NCBI GenBank assembly: GCA_000149265.1
Contig: CH001953.1
Coordinates: 66,570 to 130,569, forward strand
Direction of reading: 5' to 3'
Source of the DNA: Ciona savignyi
Lineage: Eukaryota; Chordata; Ascidiacea; Phlebobranchia; Cionidae
DNA: 64,000 nt
The position numbers and the translations under genes are program-made. Of the stretch, positions 1 through 11,834 are shown piece by piece (positions within the stretch are counted from its first letter, which is position 1; each line of letters begins with the position of its first letter). The notes beneath the pieces were generated by a model, which made no database searches, was not told the DNA's origin, and worked only from the letters and a program-made list of their open reading frames with translations.

Positions 1-161
1 GTCATCCATATCCACGACGTCATCGTCGATTTCGTCGGCATCGCTTTCGGATTCGTTGCGCGATGACGTAGATCGGTTGCTCAGCAACTTGCGACGGTTG
101 CTATGGCGGCCAGGGGAGGGGGGAGTACAGGAGTGGTCCCCGATAACAGGTTCGTATCGGA
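1..161 (-). CDS. unknown serine-rich protein, exon E (continues past window edge)
   Basis: Open minus-strand frame from an acceptor (CAG at 162-164) to the window edge, 53 full codons. The exon opens with two bases that complete a codon begun in the exon at 857-1180 (G plus TC gives Val). The protein is basic and Ser-rich in its first half (RHSNRRKLLSNRS) and strongly acidic at the end (ESDADEIDDDVVDMDD), a composition typical of a disordered region with a charge switch. The coding stretch is more GC-rich than its surroundings. I do not recognise the family. The call rests on the open frame, composition and phase match; the acceptor has only a modest pyrimidine tract. Confidence 0.6.
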
Positions 162-856
162 CTGATGAACGGTGGGTGTCCGTGGACGAGATTCCTGTGT
201 AAAATGGATATGATGAACATTTTAACGCATAGAAAAAGGTCGTATTTGCATGCTTTTATGAACTTGTACAGTCAGTCAGTGGGACTTATTTATACACACA
301 TCTTTTTATTATACCGCATGCGAAATACAACTGGGTTGGGACAAAATATAAACAAGGTATTTTTACAACAGTTACCGATCGAGCAACAAAAGGCATTCGA
401 TGCAAGGGACAATGCAGTCAGGGGTAAAGCAGAACGCAAAAGTGCATGTCGACAGTTCAACCGTAGAATGTAACAACATCCATTTTCGAAAGCAAACAAC
501 GTTTACGTCACTGAGACAACGGATGCACCGATGCGTTACCTCGCCTTTTCGGGGAGGAAAAATAGGAAATGGTACGGCAGCGACTGGCCTTCGCCCTGGC
601 CCGCTGTACCTCGTACAGCCGGCAGCCGTAAGAGCTGCCTCCAGGGAAAAGGAAGTCCTTCATGTCTGTTCGAAATACACGAGTATTGAATTTGCGCAGA
701 CAGATCCTGGCACCAGTTAAAGGTTGTGACATTTTAAAGTCGCACGACGATCTGGCGTCAATGGGAATACATTTGGGAGGTGGGGTAACGACTTGTGAAT
801 ATACTCGCCGTAAAATAAAATGTTAACATCACCCTGGTGAGCTGTGGTTTAATTAC
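162..856 (-). other. intron between exons D and E
   Basis: 695 bases with a GTAATT donor at 851-856 and a CAG acceptor at 162-164, both read on the minus strand. Short open frames occur on both strands (165-473, 508-732) but none resembles a known protein. No RNA gene or repeat was seen. Confidence 0.5.
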
Positions 857-1180
857 CTGACTCTTCATGCAGACAACTAACTGAAGGGGGGTTAGCAACA
901 CTATGTCTCCAGCGAACGCGTCTACTCTCATTGTATAATTGCTGCTTGGACGGATCCAAGATGGCTGACGTTCCGAGGCTCACGCGGCGGGAAATGAGAG
1001 GTCGGTCTTCCCGCAGAATAATGTTCAGATTCTCGGCCCCGGTGTCTGTGAGCCGCACCAAATCAAACGCTGCCATTCTGCGACTGGGCTGATCTTTACA
1101 TTCTACGATGTTGTTTTTAACCTCTTGGCTAGAGTTCAATTGACCACAAATCGTTTCAGTGGCACTGTACCCAATCTTGC
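857..1180 (-). CDS. unknown serine-rich protein, exon D
   Basis: 107 complete codons without a stop between an acceptor (ATACAG, 1181-1186) and a donor (GTAATT). It starts in phase 1 and ends in phase 1, matching the exon before (19196-19658, completing a Ser codon) and the exon after (1-161). Residues include an Arg-rich stretch (LISRRVSLGTSAIL, where RRVS is a basophilic kinase-type site) and ESRRVRWRHSV. The 5' boundary is the least sure part, because further AG dinucleotides occur inside (for example after TCTAG near 1124) and the pyrimidine tract is poor. No domain is recognised. The GC content and long open frame argue for real coding sequence. Confidence 0.6.
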
Positions 1181-2770
1181 CTGTATTGTGAGCAACGCTT
1201 AAAACTTAAATCCACAAATTAGTTTTGTCTACAATCACTTCACCTAAGGGACAGCGATGAAATAATTAAGAGCAAGTCGTGCTGCTGATAGTCGCGACAA
1301 CATACATTGTCTCCGCGTTGAAACTGCACAGGTTGTCCACATAAAACAACAGCTTATGGGACCGCGGCATCACGACCATCGCGACCTTAAACGGCTTGTA
1401 CACATAAGTGCAATTTATCAAAACTAATCTTGCCTTGTCAGAAGCTAGCCAAACGCTCAATCAAACACACACACTGTTAAGTGATCGCCATTTTTCCAAT
1501 CACGCGAAAGTTAATGACTCCACCGAAGATGAGCGAAAAAGTTTTATTTGACGAGGCCGAAGTTTGGAACCACTCTTGTAATCGGTATTATAAGGGGATT
1601 AGTATCTACAAGGCGACCAAAGCGTTCTAGAGAGGATATTTATGCTAGAAATTCCACGACTATTTAGTTTCTTTCATCAACGAAAGCTTTATGAAACGGA
1701 AAAGTGAAAACAATTTGCCGAAATACACATGGTTGTCTAACGGCTGGAAAGAGCATGACTTTAGCAGTTAAATAAGAAAAGAAGAAAAGACAAAAATGTT
1801 TCCTCGTTCCGTAATCCATCCGTCTCCGGTTTGCTGGTATTAGACAGGGCGGTAATACCTCACTACGTGGTGAGAATGCGTGATTAGCGGCGCAGTAAAC
1901 ATTTCGTGAATGTAAATTTATAATCGGAAGATTTTAAACGGATCGATTTTGTTGGTTATGTAAAAACCTGGATTAGCTCCTAACTCGGAGGGAGATTAAA
2001 GCAAAATTCGAGCAAACTGAGCACGATCCAATGTTACGGGCGTGTAAGCCCTTGCACGAAAAAGGGGTTTGGGGTACATTCTCAATAATAGCCACCAATA
2101 TTTTAAACGCCTGAGTGCCTTTTTAAAAAATAGATAAAACAGATTCTCGGTATGAATTCGGATCAAAAACAGGGGGATATTGAAAAAAGAGATAAAAACT
2201 GCTATTGGGTTAAAATCGAATTCGACCGCTTTTATGTTTTAAACAAACAAAGATAACAGTACCCAGCGGTACAAACAACATACCGGAACGGTCAGCAACC
2301 ATATGCTCACCGCATACAACAATGTTTATTTGAATAATTTCAACATCCGTTGCCACTGCTGATTAATAGGTATATATTGGACCCATCAATATGACATGTT
2401 GGTTAATGTATAACTAGTACGCAATTTTCATTACGGTTCTGGTATGAATACCATACGAAACAATAGACTGTTGACTTTTAAATGTGTGATTATTGTACAC
2501 TCTGTACTGCGATAAGTAAAATTCCGAACACAACGCATCTTTTTACAGTTCGACTGCTGTAAAGTTAAATATATCCTCTAAGTAGTAAGCACACACGCTT
2601 TCTTAACCTGAGTCAATTTTACAAAGGCTTCCATTAAAAGTATCTCAAATTCCACAAAAACTTGATTAAAGTGAGAATCATGAGCGTGAAACACGCCGTG
2701 CTATGAATTCACCCCCTGGGCAAAAACTACCGTAATATAAGTACGATACACTCTGATGTTTCCCAACAAA

Positions 2771-2980
2771 ATCAGCCATGTGACGTTGCCAAACTTGACT
2801 AAGTGACCAAAACTGTGCCAAAAATGACTAAGTGACCAAACTTTGCTAAAAGTTACAAAAAATGTTGTCAAAGTGATTAAAATGTTGCCAAACTGGACTG
2901 AGTGACCAAACTTTGCTAAAAGTGACAAAAACGTTACCAAAGGTTAAAAAAACGGTTCCAAATTGACTACTACGTTGTCA
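2771..2980. repeat. degenerate minisatellite, about 12-nt words in a 70-bp period
   Basis: The string AGTGACCAAACTTTGCTAAA occurs at 2831 and again at 2901, a 70-bp spacing. Around both copies, shorter variants of (A)AGTGACCAAA and TGTTGCCAAA alternate. The array is too degenerate to count units exactly. Confidence 0.7.
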
Positions 2981-3616
2981 AATAATTGCCACATTACCTG
3001 ATGACTCCGTATCTGTGTAACTTGTCATTCCCTTTCGTTCCCGCATCGTCGGGGTAATCTCAACTTTCATGCTTTGCATTGGCTCCTTTGGCCTATTAGT
3101 TTATCCACTTGCTTGCTTGTCAGTCTACGAGCAGCTTACACTACTTAAATGCAGCTCAGAATAGCATAGTAATCGTTTACGAAATAACTTAAACACGTCG
3201 TTTGGCGTCCTGGGGTGAATGGGGAGTCAACATGGGGATATGGGTGTGTGGGTGCAACCGCTCATTTGTTCCAGCGGTTGCAGCCGCCTTGCACACGATT
3301 TGCTATGCAGTGTAATAAACCTAACCTTTCTGCGTCTGAAACTTCTTCAGAGGGCTTTGCTAAATGTGTCTAATGATCTAATATTCACATGACTTCTTTA
3401 AAACTTTAATATAATAATTCAGAAAATCGACTTTACGGCTATTTCATCAACGTCGACTTATTAGGTGGTTGAGCGAATTTGTGTTTATTTGTGTTTGTGT
3501 AAGATATTTGTAATCCCTTCTACTGCATGTGCTGAACGGCGGATTATGGTCGGTAACAGGATGCGTACACCTCGTTGATGCCGATTGGATGCAATTTACA
3601 AGAACGGGCTATTTAT

Positions 3617-3672
3617 ACTCCTTGGCGGGATTGGGAGCGTCGCGCTCCCGCTAATCCGCCTCCAAGTAGTCG
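3617..3672. promoter_or_regulatory. GC-rich imperfect hairpin with K50-homeodomain-like cores
   Basis: GGGAGCG and CGCTCCC face each other across a TCG loop. Beyond them the arms carry GGATT (left) and AATCC (right) and then CCTTGG and CCAAG. GGATTA/TAATCC cores are Otx/Gsc-type sites. A TATTTATAC sequence lies just upstream at 3611-3619. Function is inferred only. Confidence 0.25.
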
Positions 3673-4001
3673 GAGATGCAATTGGGCGACAAAGCTAAAC
3701 TAATTGCGCGAATACGATATATACAACGCAAGTGTTGAGAAAGGAGTCCATTAACAGGAATTCACAAATATCTCGATCCAATCAAAGGTCGGCAATGAAA
3801 AAACGCATCAACAGACCCTCTAACAACCGACCAACCGGTGGGCGTTCAATCCGATTTGAAACGTCAACTTATACGATTTGACCACCTATCGTAAATAAAT
3901 ATTCAACTCAATAGTACAATTGCAAAGAGCGAGCACAGCTCACATAACGATCTATTTATAATATCCAAACCGACAGAATGTTTTAAATGATCTCAAATAC
4001 G

Positions 4002-4602
4002 TATATGGGTCATTCCATTATATTTTTAACAGCCCGTACATCGTACCTCTCAGATTTTGCTAAGATTTTTAGACAATGTACCAACACCTAGAAAAATGAT
4101 TAGGACAAAATTTGAGGTCGCAACTCCCAGCGGATCAAAAGTTACGGCAGGATGAAAAACTGGCCACACGAGGGCTTATTGTTGGTGAGCACGCCTACTT
4201 ACAACTTTTAATTGCCGATATCTCGAAAAGTAAACCATGTGGAAAGCTGAAAATTTGTTTTAAGGTATTTAAAGGTATGAGGAAGCTGAATTTTACATCC
4301 AATTTATCCTCAGGGCATTATAAAATAGTCAAAATCAGGTTTTAAAATTATTTTCACCACCCCGACGCTAGAGGGGGTAGCTCCTGTATGCAAGACCGTT
4401 TTGAAATGCAATCTTTTTTAAAAGTTAGAAGAAGCTTAAATCTTTAAGCAGTTTAAAAATTTGCTTTGCCAACTTTAAAATAACTTTTAGAGACCAAATT
4501 TCCCAAGTGCACATTTTTCGCCTTCCCTCCTTCCAAAAAAATGTGTTTTAATAAATAAATTTAGGTTTAATATAGTCTAAAGTAGCAGAGCATCTAAATA
4601 AT
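4002..4602. repeat. left terminal inverted repeat of the transposon
   Basis: Matches the reverse complement of 6218-6829 with scattered substitutions and small indels. Shared landmarks are the 21-base end, GTACCAACAC, the 77-codon frame, the GACGCTAGAGGGGGTAGCTC block, and CAAGTGCACATTTTTCGCC near the inner end. Confidence 0.85.
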
Positions 4603-4640
4603 TCAAGTTTTTTACTAATGAAATAGAAAAATAATAACTA

Positions 4641-5926
4641 GGTCAGGTTAAGTCCCAGCAGGGTCACAAATATCAAGGAATCAAGAATGTACACGATCCC
4701 TCAGTGTCCAAACTGCCCGGGCTTTGAAGTTTTACGTCAACATCTTTATGAATCTTACAACGATTACAAAAGAGAGGACTTGATTCTATACCAACAGTGG
4801 AACTGAAAAGAATGGTCAATAACAGTAGACCATTCTGCTAGCAGTAATGATTTTTGATTTTATTAATCTTCTTGCAAATTCTATTGACGGGTTGACAGCG
4901 CACCGCACTATTGCATTGCCAGGTGCCAGGGAAAGTATTCAAAATACAGAAAAGAAAATTTACCTGAGAACAATCTAATTGTTTGTATTAGTTTTGCAGA
5001 AAATTATAAGTTCACAGTACTGGATGAAATTCAAAGATTTCATTTGAACACCAGCCAATGTACAATCCACCCTGTTGTTGTATATTACAAAGATGGTTAA
5101 CATCTCCACTCTCACTCATTTTGTTTTATATCAGACGACCTTAATCATGATACTGGTTTTGTGTATGAGCGGCAAAAGCCACTGGGTCTGTGATCCGAAT
5201 CAAAAACACAAATATGCAAAAAATTTAGTACTTTTCTGATGGATATGCAGGACAGTATAAAAACTGCAACAACATTATAAATCTTTGTTTCCACTTTTTC
5301 GACTTTAATGTTAATGACTACTTCGTATGGAAAATCTCCATGTAAGGGTATTGGAGAAACGGTTAAGCGGCTGTTAACCCGTTCAAGCCTGCAAATAAAA
5401 ACTGACAGTAAGCCAATTCTTACCGCTGCTGCAATTTTCAAGTACTGTAACGCAAATATAAAAGGAAAAATGTTCAATTTTATCCTGAAAGACTCCATAG
5501 TATAGAAAAAAGAACTTCTAGAGCAGCGCTATGCTCTGCGGGAAACAATCAATGGCACAAGTTTTCACTATTTTGTTCCAATGGCTTCTAACTGGTGTGG
5601 ATTACAAATGAGTTATTAAGGATGAAGAATTAACTGGAATCTACTCATTTTTTGACAATGAAGCTGTTCCAGAAGTCAAAGTGATGGATTATATAGCATG
5701 CTGCTATGACAACTGCTGATGGTTTGGTCTTGTACAAAAGTTGGACAAAGGCAATGAAGATGTGAACATTAAGTTTTGCATCCACATGGACCATCTATCA
5801 CTCTTTGTTGGCCACAGAAGGATGACATTTGCTGAGTACACTAACAACAAATTCTTAAAACCACCATCAAATACAACTGGCAGGAACTTTGAAGAAGAAA
5901 TACAAATAGTTGCAGAAAAGTTTTGA
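4641..5926 (+). pseudogene. decayed transposase-like gene inside the inverted-repeat element
   Basis: Translated pieces in shifting plus frames line up in order with a widespread transposon-encoded protein family that I recognise by motif but cannot name with certainty. In order: CPGFEVLRQHLYESYNDYK (about 4719), PGARESIQNTEKK, PENNLIV-FAENYKF, FHLNTSQCTIHPVVVYYKDG, CFISDDLNHDTGFVYE (about 5130), FSDGYAGQYKNCNNIINLC (about 5235), TSYGKSPCKGIGETVKRL (5313 on), then DNCWWFGLVQKLDKGNEDV-like and KFLKPPSNTTGRN (about 5850). In the family an Asp precedes FAENY and another lies in SDG; here the first is replaced by Ser. In-frame stops and at least one frameshift (between the FSDG and GKSP segments) show it cannot make a whole protein. 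Confidence 0.8.
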
Positions 5927-6217
5927 AATCGAAAGCCACATAAACAGCTTTGAACCATATTATGATTGTACCATTGTTATTAGTACTGGTATACGTAGTG
6001 TTAAATTATACAGCCATTGTCATACATAATTTACTTTTTGTGATTCTTAAGAAGGGTCTGGTGTTGTGTGTTGTTTACAAAATAAAATATTTTCTGTAAA
6101 ATGTTCAGGTTTGCCGCAGTTTTTTTTAAAGACATTTGATGTGGGAAAAGTGTGGTTCTAAAAAATGTTTTAAAATTAAAATTACAAGTTTTGCACATTT
6201 ATAAGGTAAATAAAAGG

Positions 6218-6829
6218 TATTTAGCTGCTCTCTGATACTTTAGACTGTAGAAAACCATATTATATTTGTTAAAACACATTTTTTGGAATGGGGGTGGGGC
6301 GAAAAATGTGCACTTGGGAAACTTGGCCTCAAAAAGTTATTTTAAAGTTGGCAAAGCTAATTTTTAAACTGCTTAAAGATTTAAGCTTCTTCTAACTTTT
6401 AAAAAAGATTGCATCTCAAAACGGTCTTGCATACAGGAGCTACCCCCTCTAGCGTCGGGGTGGTGAAAATAAATTTAAAACCTGATTTTGACTATTTTAT
6501 AATGCCTTGAGGATAAATTGGATGTGAAATTCAGCTTCCTCATACCTTTAAATACCTTAAAACAAATTTTCAGCTTTCCACATGGTTTACTTTTCGAGAT
6601 ATCGGCAATTAAAAGTTGTAAGTAGGCGTGCTCACCAACAATAAGCCCTCGTGTGGCCGGTTTTTCATCCTGCCGTAACTTTTGAACCGCTAGGAGTTGC
6701 GACCTCAAATTTTGTCCTTATCATTTTTTTATGTGTTGGTACATTGTCTGAAAATCTTAGCAAAATCTGAGAGGGTACGATGTACTTTTCAACTTTTTTT
6801 TGCTCAATTATAATGGAATGACCCATATA
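6218..6829. repeat. right terminal inverted repeat of the transposon
   Basis: Inverted copy of 4002-4602. The inner boundary is set where TTTAGCTGCTCTCTGATACT stops resembling the left arm. Confidence 0.85.
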
Positions 6830-9800
6830 GATTGCAGCGGCCGGGGCTTAGTGTGGTGATATAAATAGCGAATTAATTTCTTGGGGTTATGCCAACTTAT
6901 CAGCAGCGTTGGAACGAGGGATGGTATGTTATTGCTGGAGTCGACAATGCGTCAACGGCGAATAAGGAGTTTCGATAAAACAACCCATTCTAAATAAGCT
7001 CAGATGTGTTTATACTGTCCTATCGACCACAACACTTTAAGTTTAATTTTGCAATCGTTTGTTTACCATGAACGCCCATCTAGCGACCTTAATTTGACGC
7101 TAAATGTCCACATCGGTAATTGAAAAAAGCAGATTTTGAAAGAGTTAATACGTCCGCGAAGCCGATTAGGTGAGGGGTGAATGTAACTGCGTGCCAATTC
7201 GGTCCCTATGGGTCCGGAGCTCCTTTTGAACACGTCCCCAGGGGGTTGCTGTTTGTCTTATACTGTACGAGAACCGCGGGGAGTGGAATTACGATGCAAA
7301 CCAAAATACTTGGCCAATTGTGGTCGGATGAATCAATTAGACCGACCGGCGAAGTAATGCGATTTATTTGCAATCACAGCACACACGCCGCCGCCTTAAT
7401 CCGGCACCGAAATGCACAGTTAATCTTGTAATGTTCACTTCCCAACCGAGATCTCGTTTATGCTAAGAGCATTCTGGTGGTGTGAGGTTTACTGCGTCTT
7501 CTCGTCTCGTGTTTATACGATTCCTTACCGGCGCCGGGTCAGACTATTGAGCCGGTTCAAATAAAAGTATATCCAAAAATAGATTTGAGTAGCATGTCGG
7601 GCACATTCTTTATAACAACTCTGTACATTCCCGTACTGGTGCTGTACTAACAGTTTAATAGACCGTGCGAGATAAGGCGTAAGACAACGCGGCGTACTTG
7701 GCACCGTAAACCAAACATAGACAAGGTTTAATTAGAGCTGTTGCAAGCTCAAGTACCAATTAACAGTGCGGTTAATAAGCTCTTGATTGCTAGTTGAAAC
7801 CGATATCTAGTGTGCCCAGGTGGACCGCCTAGCGCCACTTTCAAACGCGATGTTGTTGGCAAAGTACTGTACTTGTTATCTTGATGGTATCTTCACCTTC
7901 GATTTAACCCCGCAACTAACTACAGGCTCTGCTTTTACCTGCATAAGAGCGTAACCCGAGGAGTTGAGAACAAAATCGCAATTTCCACGCTCCGGCGATC
8001 CCGCTTTGGTCTCTTGCAATTCGATACGAAAATCGGTCAACATTGCGACCGCTAGACGGCGCCGGAGACCAGGATTAGTGCGATAGCGATCTTCACGGCT
8101 AATTGCGAGCTAAAAACAAACACGGATCGCGCTTGATTCTTGTAGGTACTGCGGTCGACGGGGTATGACTTTTCTATCCGATAAATTGCATTCTACCTGA
8201 CAAGACTCGTCGTAACTCCTATTTCGCAGTATATATGAGACACGAAATTCGGGAAAAGGTATTAAACCAACAGCCAACTGCATACACAATCAATCATTTT
8301 ATGTTTAGTCAAGTCCTTATTTAAATAGTTATCCACAGCCAAAGTCAACACTTTTACTTCTTTACATAACCTGCCTACACTAACAGTATAGAACATATAG
8401 GTTTTTTATTTCTGAATTAACCACTGATGTATGAATGCTTAGACGGTCAAGTTAAAACTAACGAATCTATTGATTTGCTTTATAGCCCTTTCGCTGATTT
8501 AACTGAAGTACTTGGCCCGATATTGCAGCCTATCATTACTGCTCTTAATTACACCACATAAATGTCTTGTTTTATTGCGTGGCCCATTAACAAGCGGCCT
8601 TCAGCTGGACTAAACACCATCTAATAAGGAACCGCCAGCTGCCTCGTCTGTTTTGCGTCAAACGATTTTTTCCTCGATGCAAAAGTGAGAACGCCTCTCT
8701 CGCTTCCCGAATTCTTTACCGGCGCCCAATTTCGCTCGTTTTTTCGCTGCTATCGCATCCAAGGGTCAAACGATGGCCATTCAAGCGACTTCCTGCACAT
8801 CTTGGCACTTTTTGCGTCGTACAAAGGGCAGATTACAGCGCGGTTGCGCGACAATACCGACCAAGTAGACTGCCTAATTACGGGGGCCGCTATTGTTCGA
8901 AGGCCGATTAAACCAAGTCAACACATGTGCTTGCATTGTGCGGCCGTATCACAGCGCCCTGGATATTAATGCACGCACGTGAAACGGCTCACGATCCATT
9001 AGTTCGACGGTAATAAGCTCAAATAACAACTCGCCCAACATTGCAATAACAAACTAACGGTTATGTAAACACAACAATGTCAAAAGCGGTTTAGCAATTA
9101 ATCACGAGTCAATTAAGGACTGATTTGAAAACAGCGACGAGTAATCGAAAATATCGATCCCAAAACCAACTACATTGAATGATTTAAAGTCGTTTAACAT
9201 TACTCTCCATGCTACTCAAGATCTAACACTGGAACCTTCAAACCCAACAATGGTTTATGAAAACAACAAAGTGTTCCACAGCATAGAATATGGGCGGTGT
9301 TAACAGATGCCAGTGTGCTGAGTCCGTTTTTCATCAGACGACCCTGGGTTTAACTATATAAGGATGCAATATAACGTCACCTATTTATAGCCACTTGATC
9401 GTCTGTGTCCCTTTCATTCATGCGTAAGCCTTGAGACTTTATATCCCTGACTTACACTGTCTTGACTGCGACAGTCGCACCCGTGGAGAAAATACACACA
9501 AACCATGGCAGACCCTCTACCCCGCTGAGCAGAATCGAGTTACATGGAAATGACTCAGAAATGCCGTCGTAAAATGGAAAGCCAGAACAAAATGAAGCAA
9601 CTTAATAGCGAATTTGCGACACACGGACGAAGGGATAGCTCGACTTTTACTTGCGTTACGGAAACGAAAGTGAATCAACAATCACGGCGACAAAGAAAAT
9701 AACTAAAAACGTGTTGGGTTTTAATATTACGCCCTGGAATTCACACGAACGCGACACCGGTAATCGGACGAAATTGTGTCGGGAAATCGACCCCCGAATC

Positions 9801-11799
9801 CCGGCGCGTTGATTATATATCAGCCGACGTCGTAAACAGTTCACTTGGCGGTCTCGAATCGAATCCACGTAATCGTTCAGGTTTAAACTTAATTTCAATA
9901 TCACCTTTACGAATATCTAAATCCATACGTTCTTTCCAAACATAATATAGATTACAGTTTTTGCTGTCGAAATTTTAGTTGTTGCATACTTCTGCTTAAA
10001 CTTTTGACTTAAATTGAGATATGAAACTCTAGATAGCATGACAGTGCTAACCGCAAGCGACTCCCAGAGTACAGGACAATCCCCTGCTTTCAAGACAGCC
10101 ACCACCGAATTTCTGCGCATATACGCGCGCGCACACACACAGGCAACAATTTTGTGTTTGTTCTAACAACACGCGCGTAGGATTAACTTCCAGGATTCCT
10201 GGACCCCCGCAGCCTTCCCACTCTCAGGATTAGAGCTGCCATTTTCTCTTCATATTCGAGCTAAGTGATTTGAACTGTAAGCAGCGCATTCAGGTCTGAT
10301 GCGCCAGCAACCAGCTTCAAACCACGGTAGGAAAACTGCCCTTGTCGTCGTTAATCCACCAAAACAAAACTCATGCACTTTAGTACACAGAACTCTCGGG
10401 TTATTTTAACATATGATAATTGTCCCTGCTGCCGTAATCTACCAAAACAAAGGTTATGTACTTTACTGCACTCTCGGGTAATAAGTAATTTAGCTAATAT
10501 GAAATGTTTTTCAAAGCTTTCCAAAATGTGACTTTCCATTACCGATTTACAAGAAGGTACACATTCTTTTGTTTTGACAATTATTCGTACTAAACAATCT
10601 AGCTAAAACTATGTTGATTCAATTGAAAATTAATTCTCTACCAATTAAGAACATTGGGTATTACATAAAACCCTACGAGCAAGGGGAGCTCATAACCAGG
10701 CCAATTTCGATTAATACGCAACGAAAATAACGACGTCGTGACCATGTAATTGGAGTCAGCTAGAAATCAATTGCAGACATAATACTTTATCGACGTTCTG
10801 TCAGTCATGATACCGCTGCGACGGAGCTTGTTTGTTGGTAATAATCCGGTCATCACGAAGAGTAAACAAACCGTGCTGGTCCTGATTGCCCTGAAACGAC
10901 CAGCCCCCCGCGTCGGTTTTGTTGTGGCGCAAATCAGCCTTCAGGTGCATTGCGGCTGCACAAAAACAACAACCTGTTTCGAGGAGGAAGTTTTCTTTGC
11001 GTTGCGAATAAACACGGACTCCAGAATTGCGCCCTCGTCCGGCCACTTGAACGCACTTTTGTGTTAGTAAATATAGACGGACAGAGAGCACTCCGAGCGA
11101 ATTTAGCCACGTCACAAATCCTCGTGGGCGAAAAATGGTGGCGCCGACCGACTCGATTGATCAAATTAAATAGCAGTAAATACCGTGTTTTGTTTTATTG
11201 AATATTGGTCATTGCCTTAAAAGGAGTCGCAAAGGCGGATGGCTATTAAGCTGACTTAGTCATGTGTGAAGTCTGCGTCATTTCTCTATCTCCATAACGG
11301 CAGTTAAAGCCTGTGCAAATACACTGAAGATGAACAACACAGGTCATCTTTGAGTTGAAGATTTAATATTCGGTTAGTCACTGGGAGATAGGATTGCCCA
11401 GCGCCATGGAATGAACCAGGATCCGCACAAAAAGCCGAACCAACGGGGGGTGTTTAAAGTGGATGGGAGAAATAAAGAAGCGACAGCTAGAAACCAAGTC
11501 GAGGCTCAAGTATTTAATAACGCTGGGATATTAAAGCGAGAGTGGGCGCTCGGGTTTAAGTGACGCTTATCTCTGCCATTTGAGATCGGATGGTTTAGGT
11601 TTCATAAAGCAGCAGCTTTGAGGTTTCGGACAAACTTGAAAAACGAAACAGCTTCTCCATTGTCAGGTCCACATATCACTACTGTGATCGCGTCGGTCTA
11701 TTTTTGACCGCGTTGTCGCCAAATTACAAGGTGACATCTCGTCACACAGCCCATTTACTCACTCGAGTTACACGAATCGATCGGTGGATTCTGCTGGGG

Positions 11800-11834
11800 T
11801 GACGTCATTAAATGTGACGTAATTTTATATAGCT
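11800..11834 (+). promoter_or_regulatory. paired CRE sites followed by a TATA-like box
   Basis: TGACGTCA at 11800-11807 and TGACGTAA at 11815-11822 start 15 bp apart, and TTTTATATAG follows at about 11823-11833. The sites are seen directly. That they bind CREB/ATF factors or drive transcription is inference. Confidence 0.3.

Larger units (their letters stand above)
1181..4001 (-). other. distal part of an 18-kb intron
   Basis: Non-coding on both strands as far as I can see. It holds the minisatellite at 2771-2980 and a GC-rich imperfect hairpin near 3617-3672. The rest is AT-rich unique sequence in which I see nothing else. Confidence 0.5.
4002..6829. mobile_element. 2.83-kb DNA transposon with about 600-bp terminal inverted repeats
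   Basis: The sequence beginning TATATGGGTCATTCCATTATA at 4002 reappears inverted at 6829, and similarity between the two ends runs inward for about 600 bp (4002-4602 and 6218-6829). A 77-codon open frame in the left repeat (4112-4345, plus) is mirrored at 6475-6708 (minus) with only four amino-acid differences, showing how close the two arms are. It is probably just a by-product of the repeat, since its first codon is TTG. TA or TATA flanks could be the target duplication. Between the arms lies a decayed transposase (4641-5926). The element sits inside the large intron of the unknown minus-strand gene. Confidence 0.9.

Noticed and set aside
4112-4345. 77-codon frame repeated inverted at 6475-6708, looking like a conserved protein
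   Set aside because: Its conservation is explained by the two arms of the inverted repeat, and it begins with TTG, not ATG.
10801-11201. Four overlapping open frames of 76-104 codons on both strands
   Set aside because: Same reason: simultaneous openness on both strands and no known motif.
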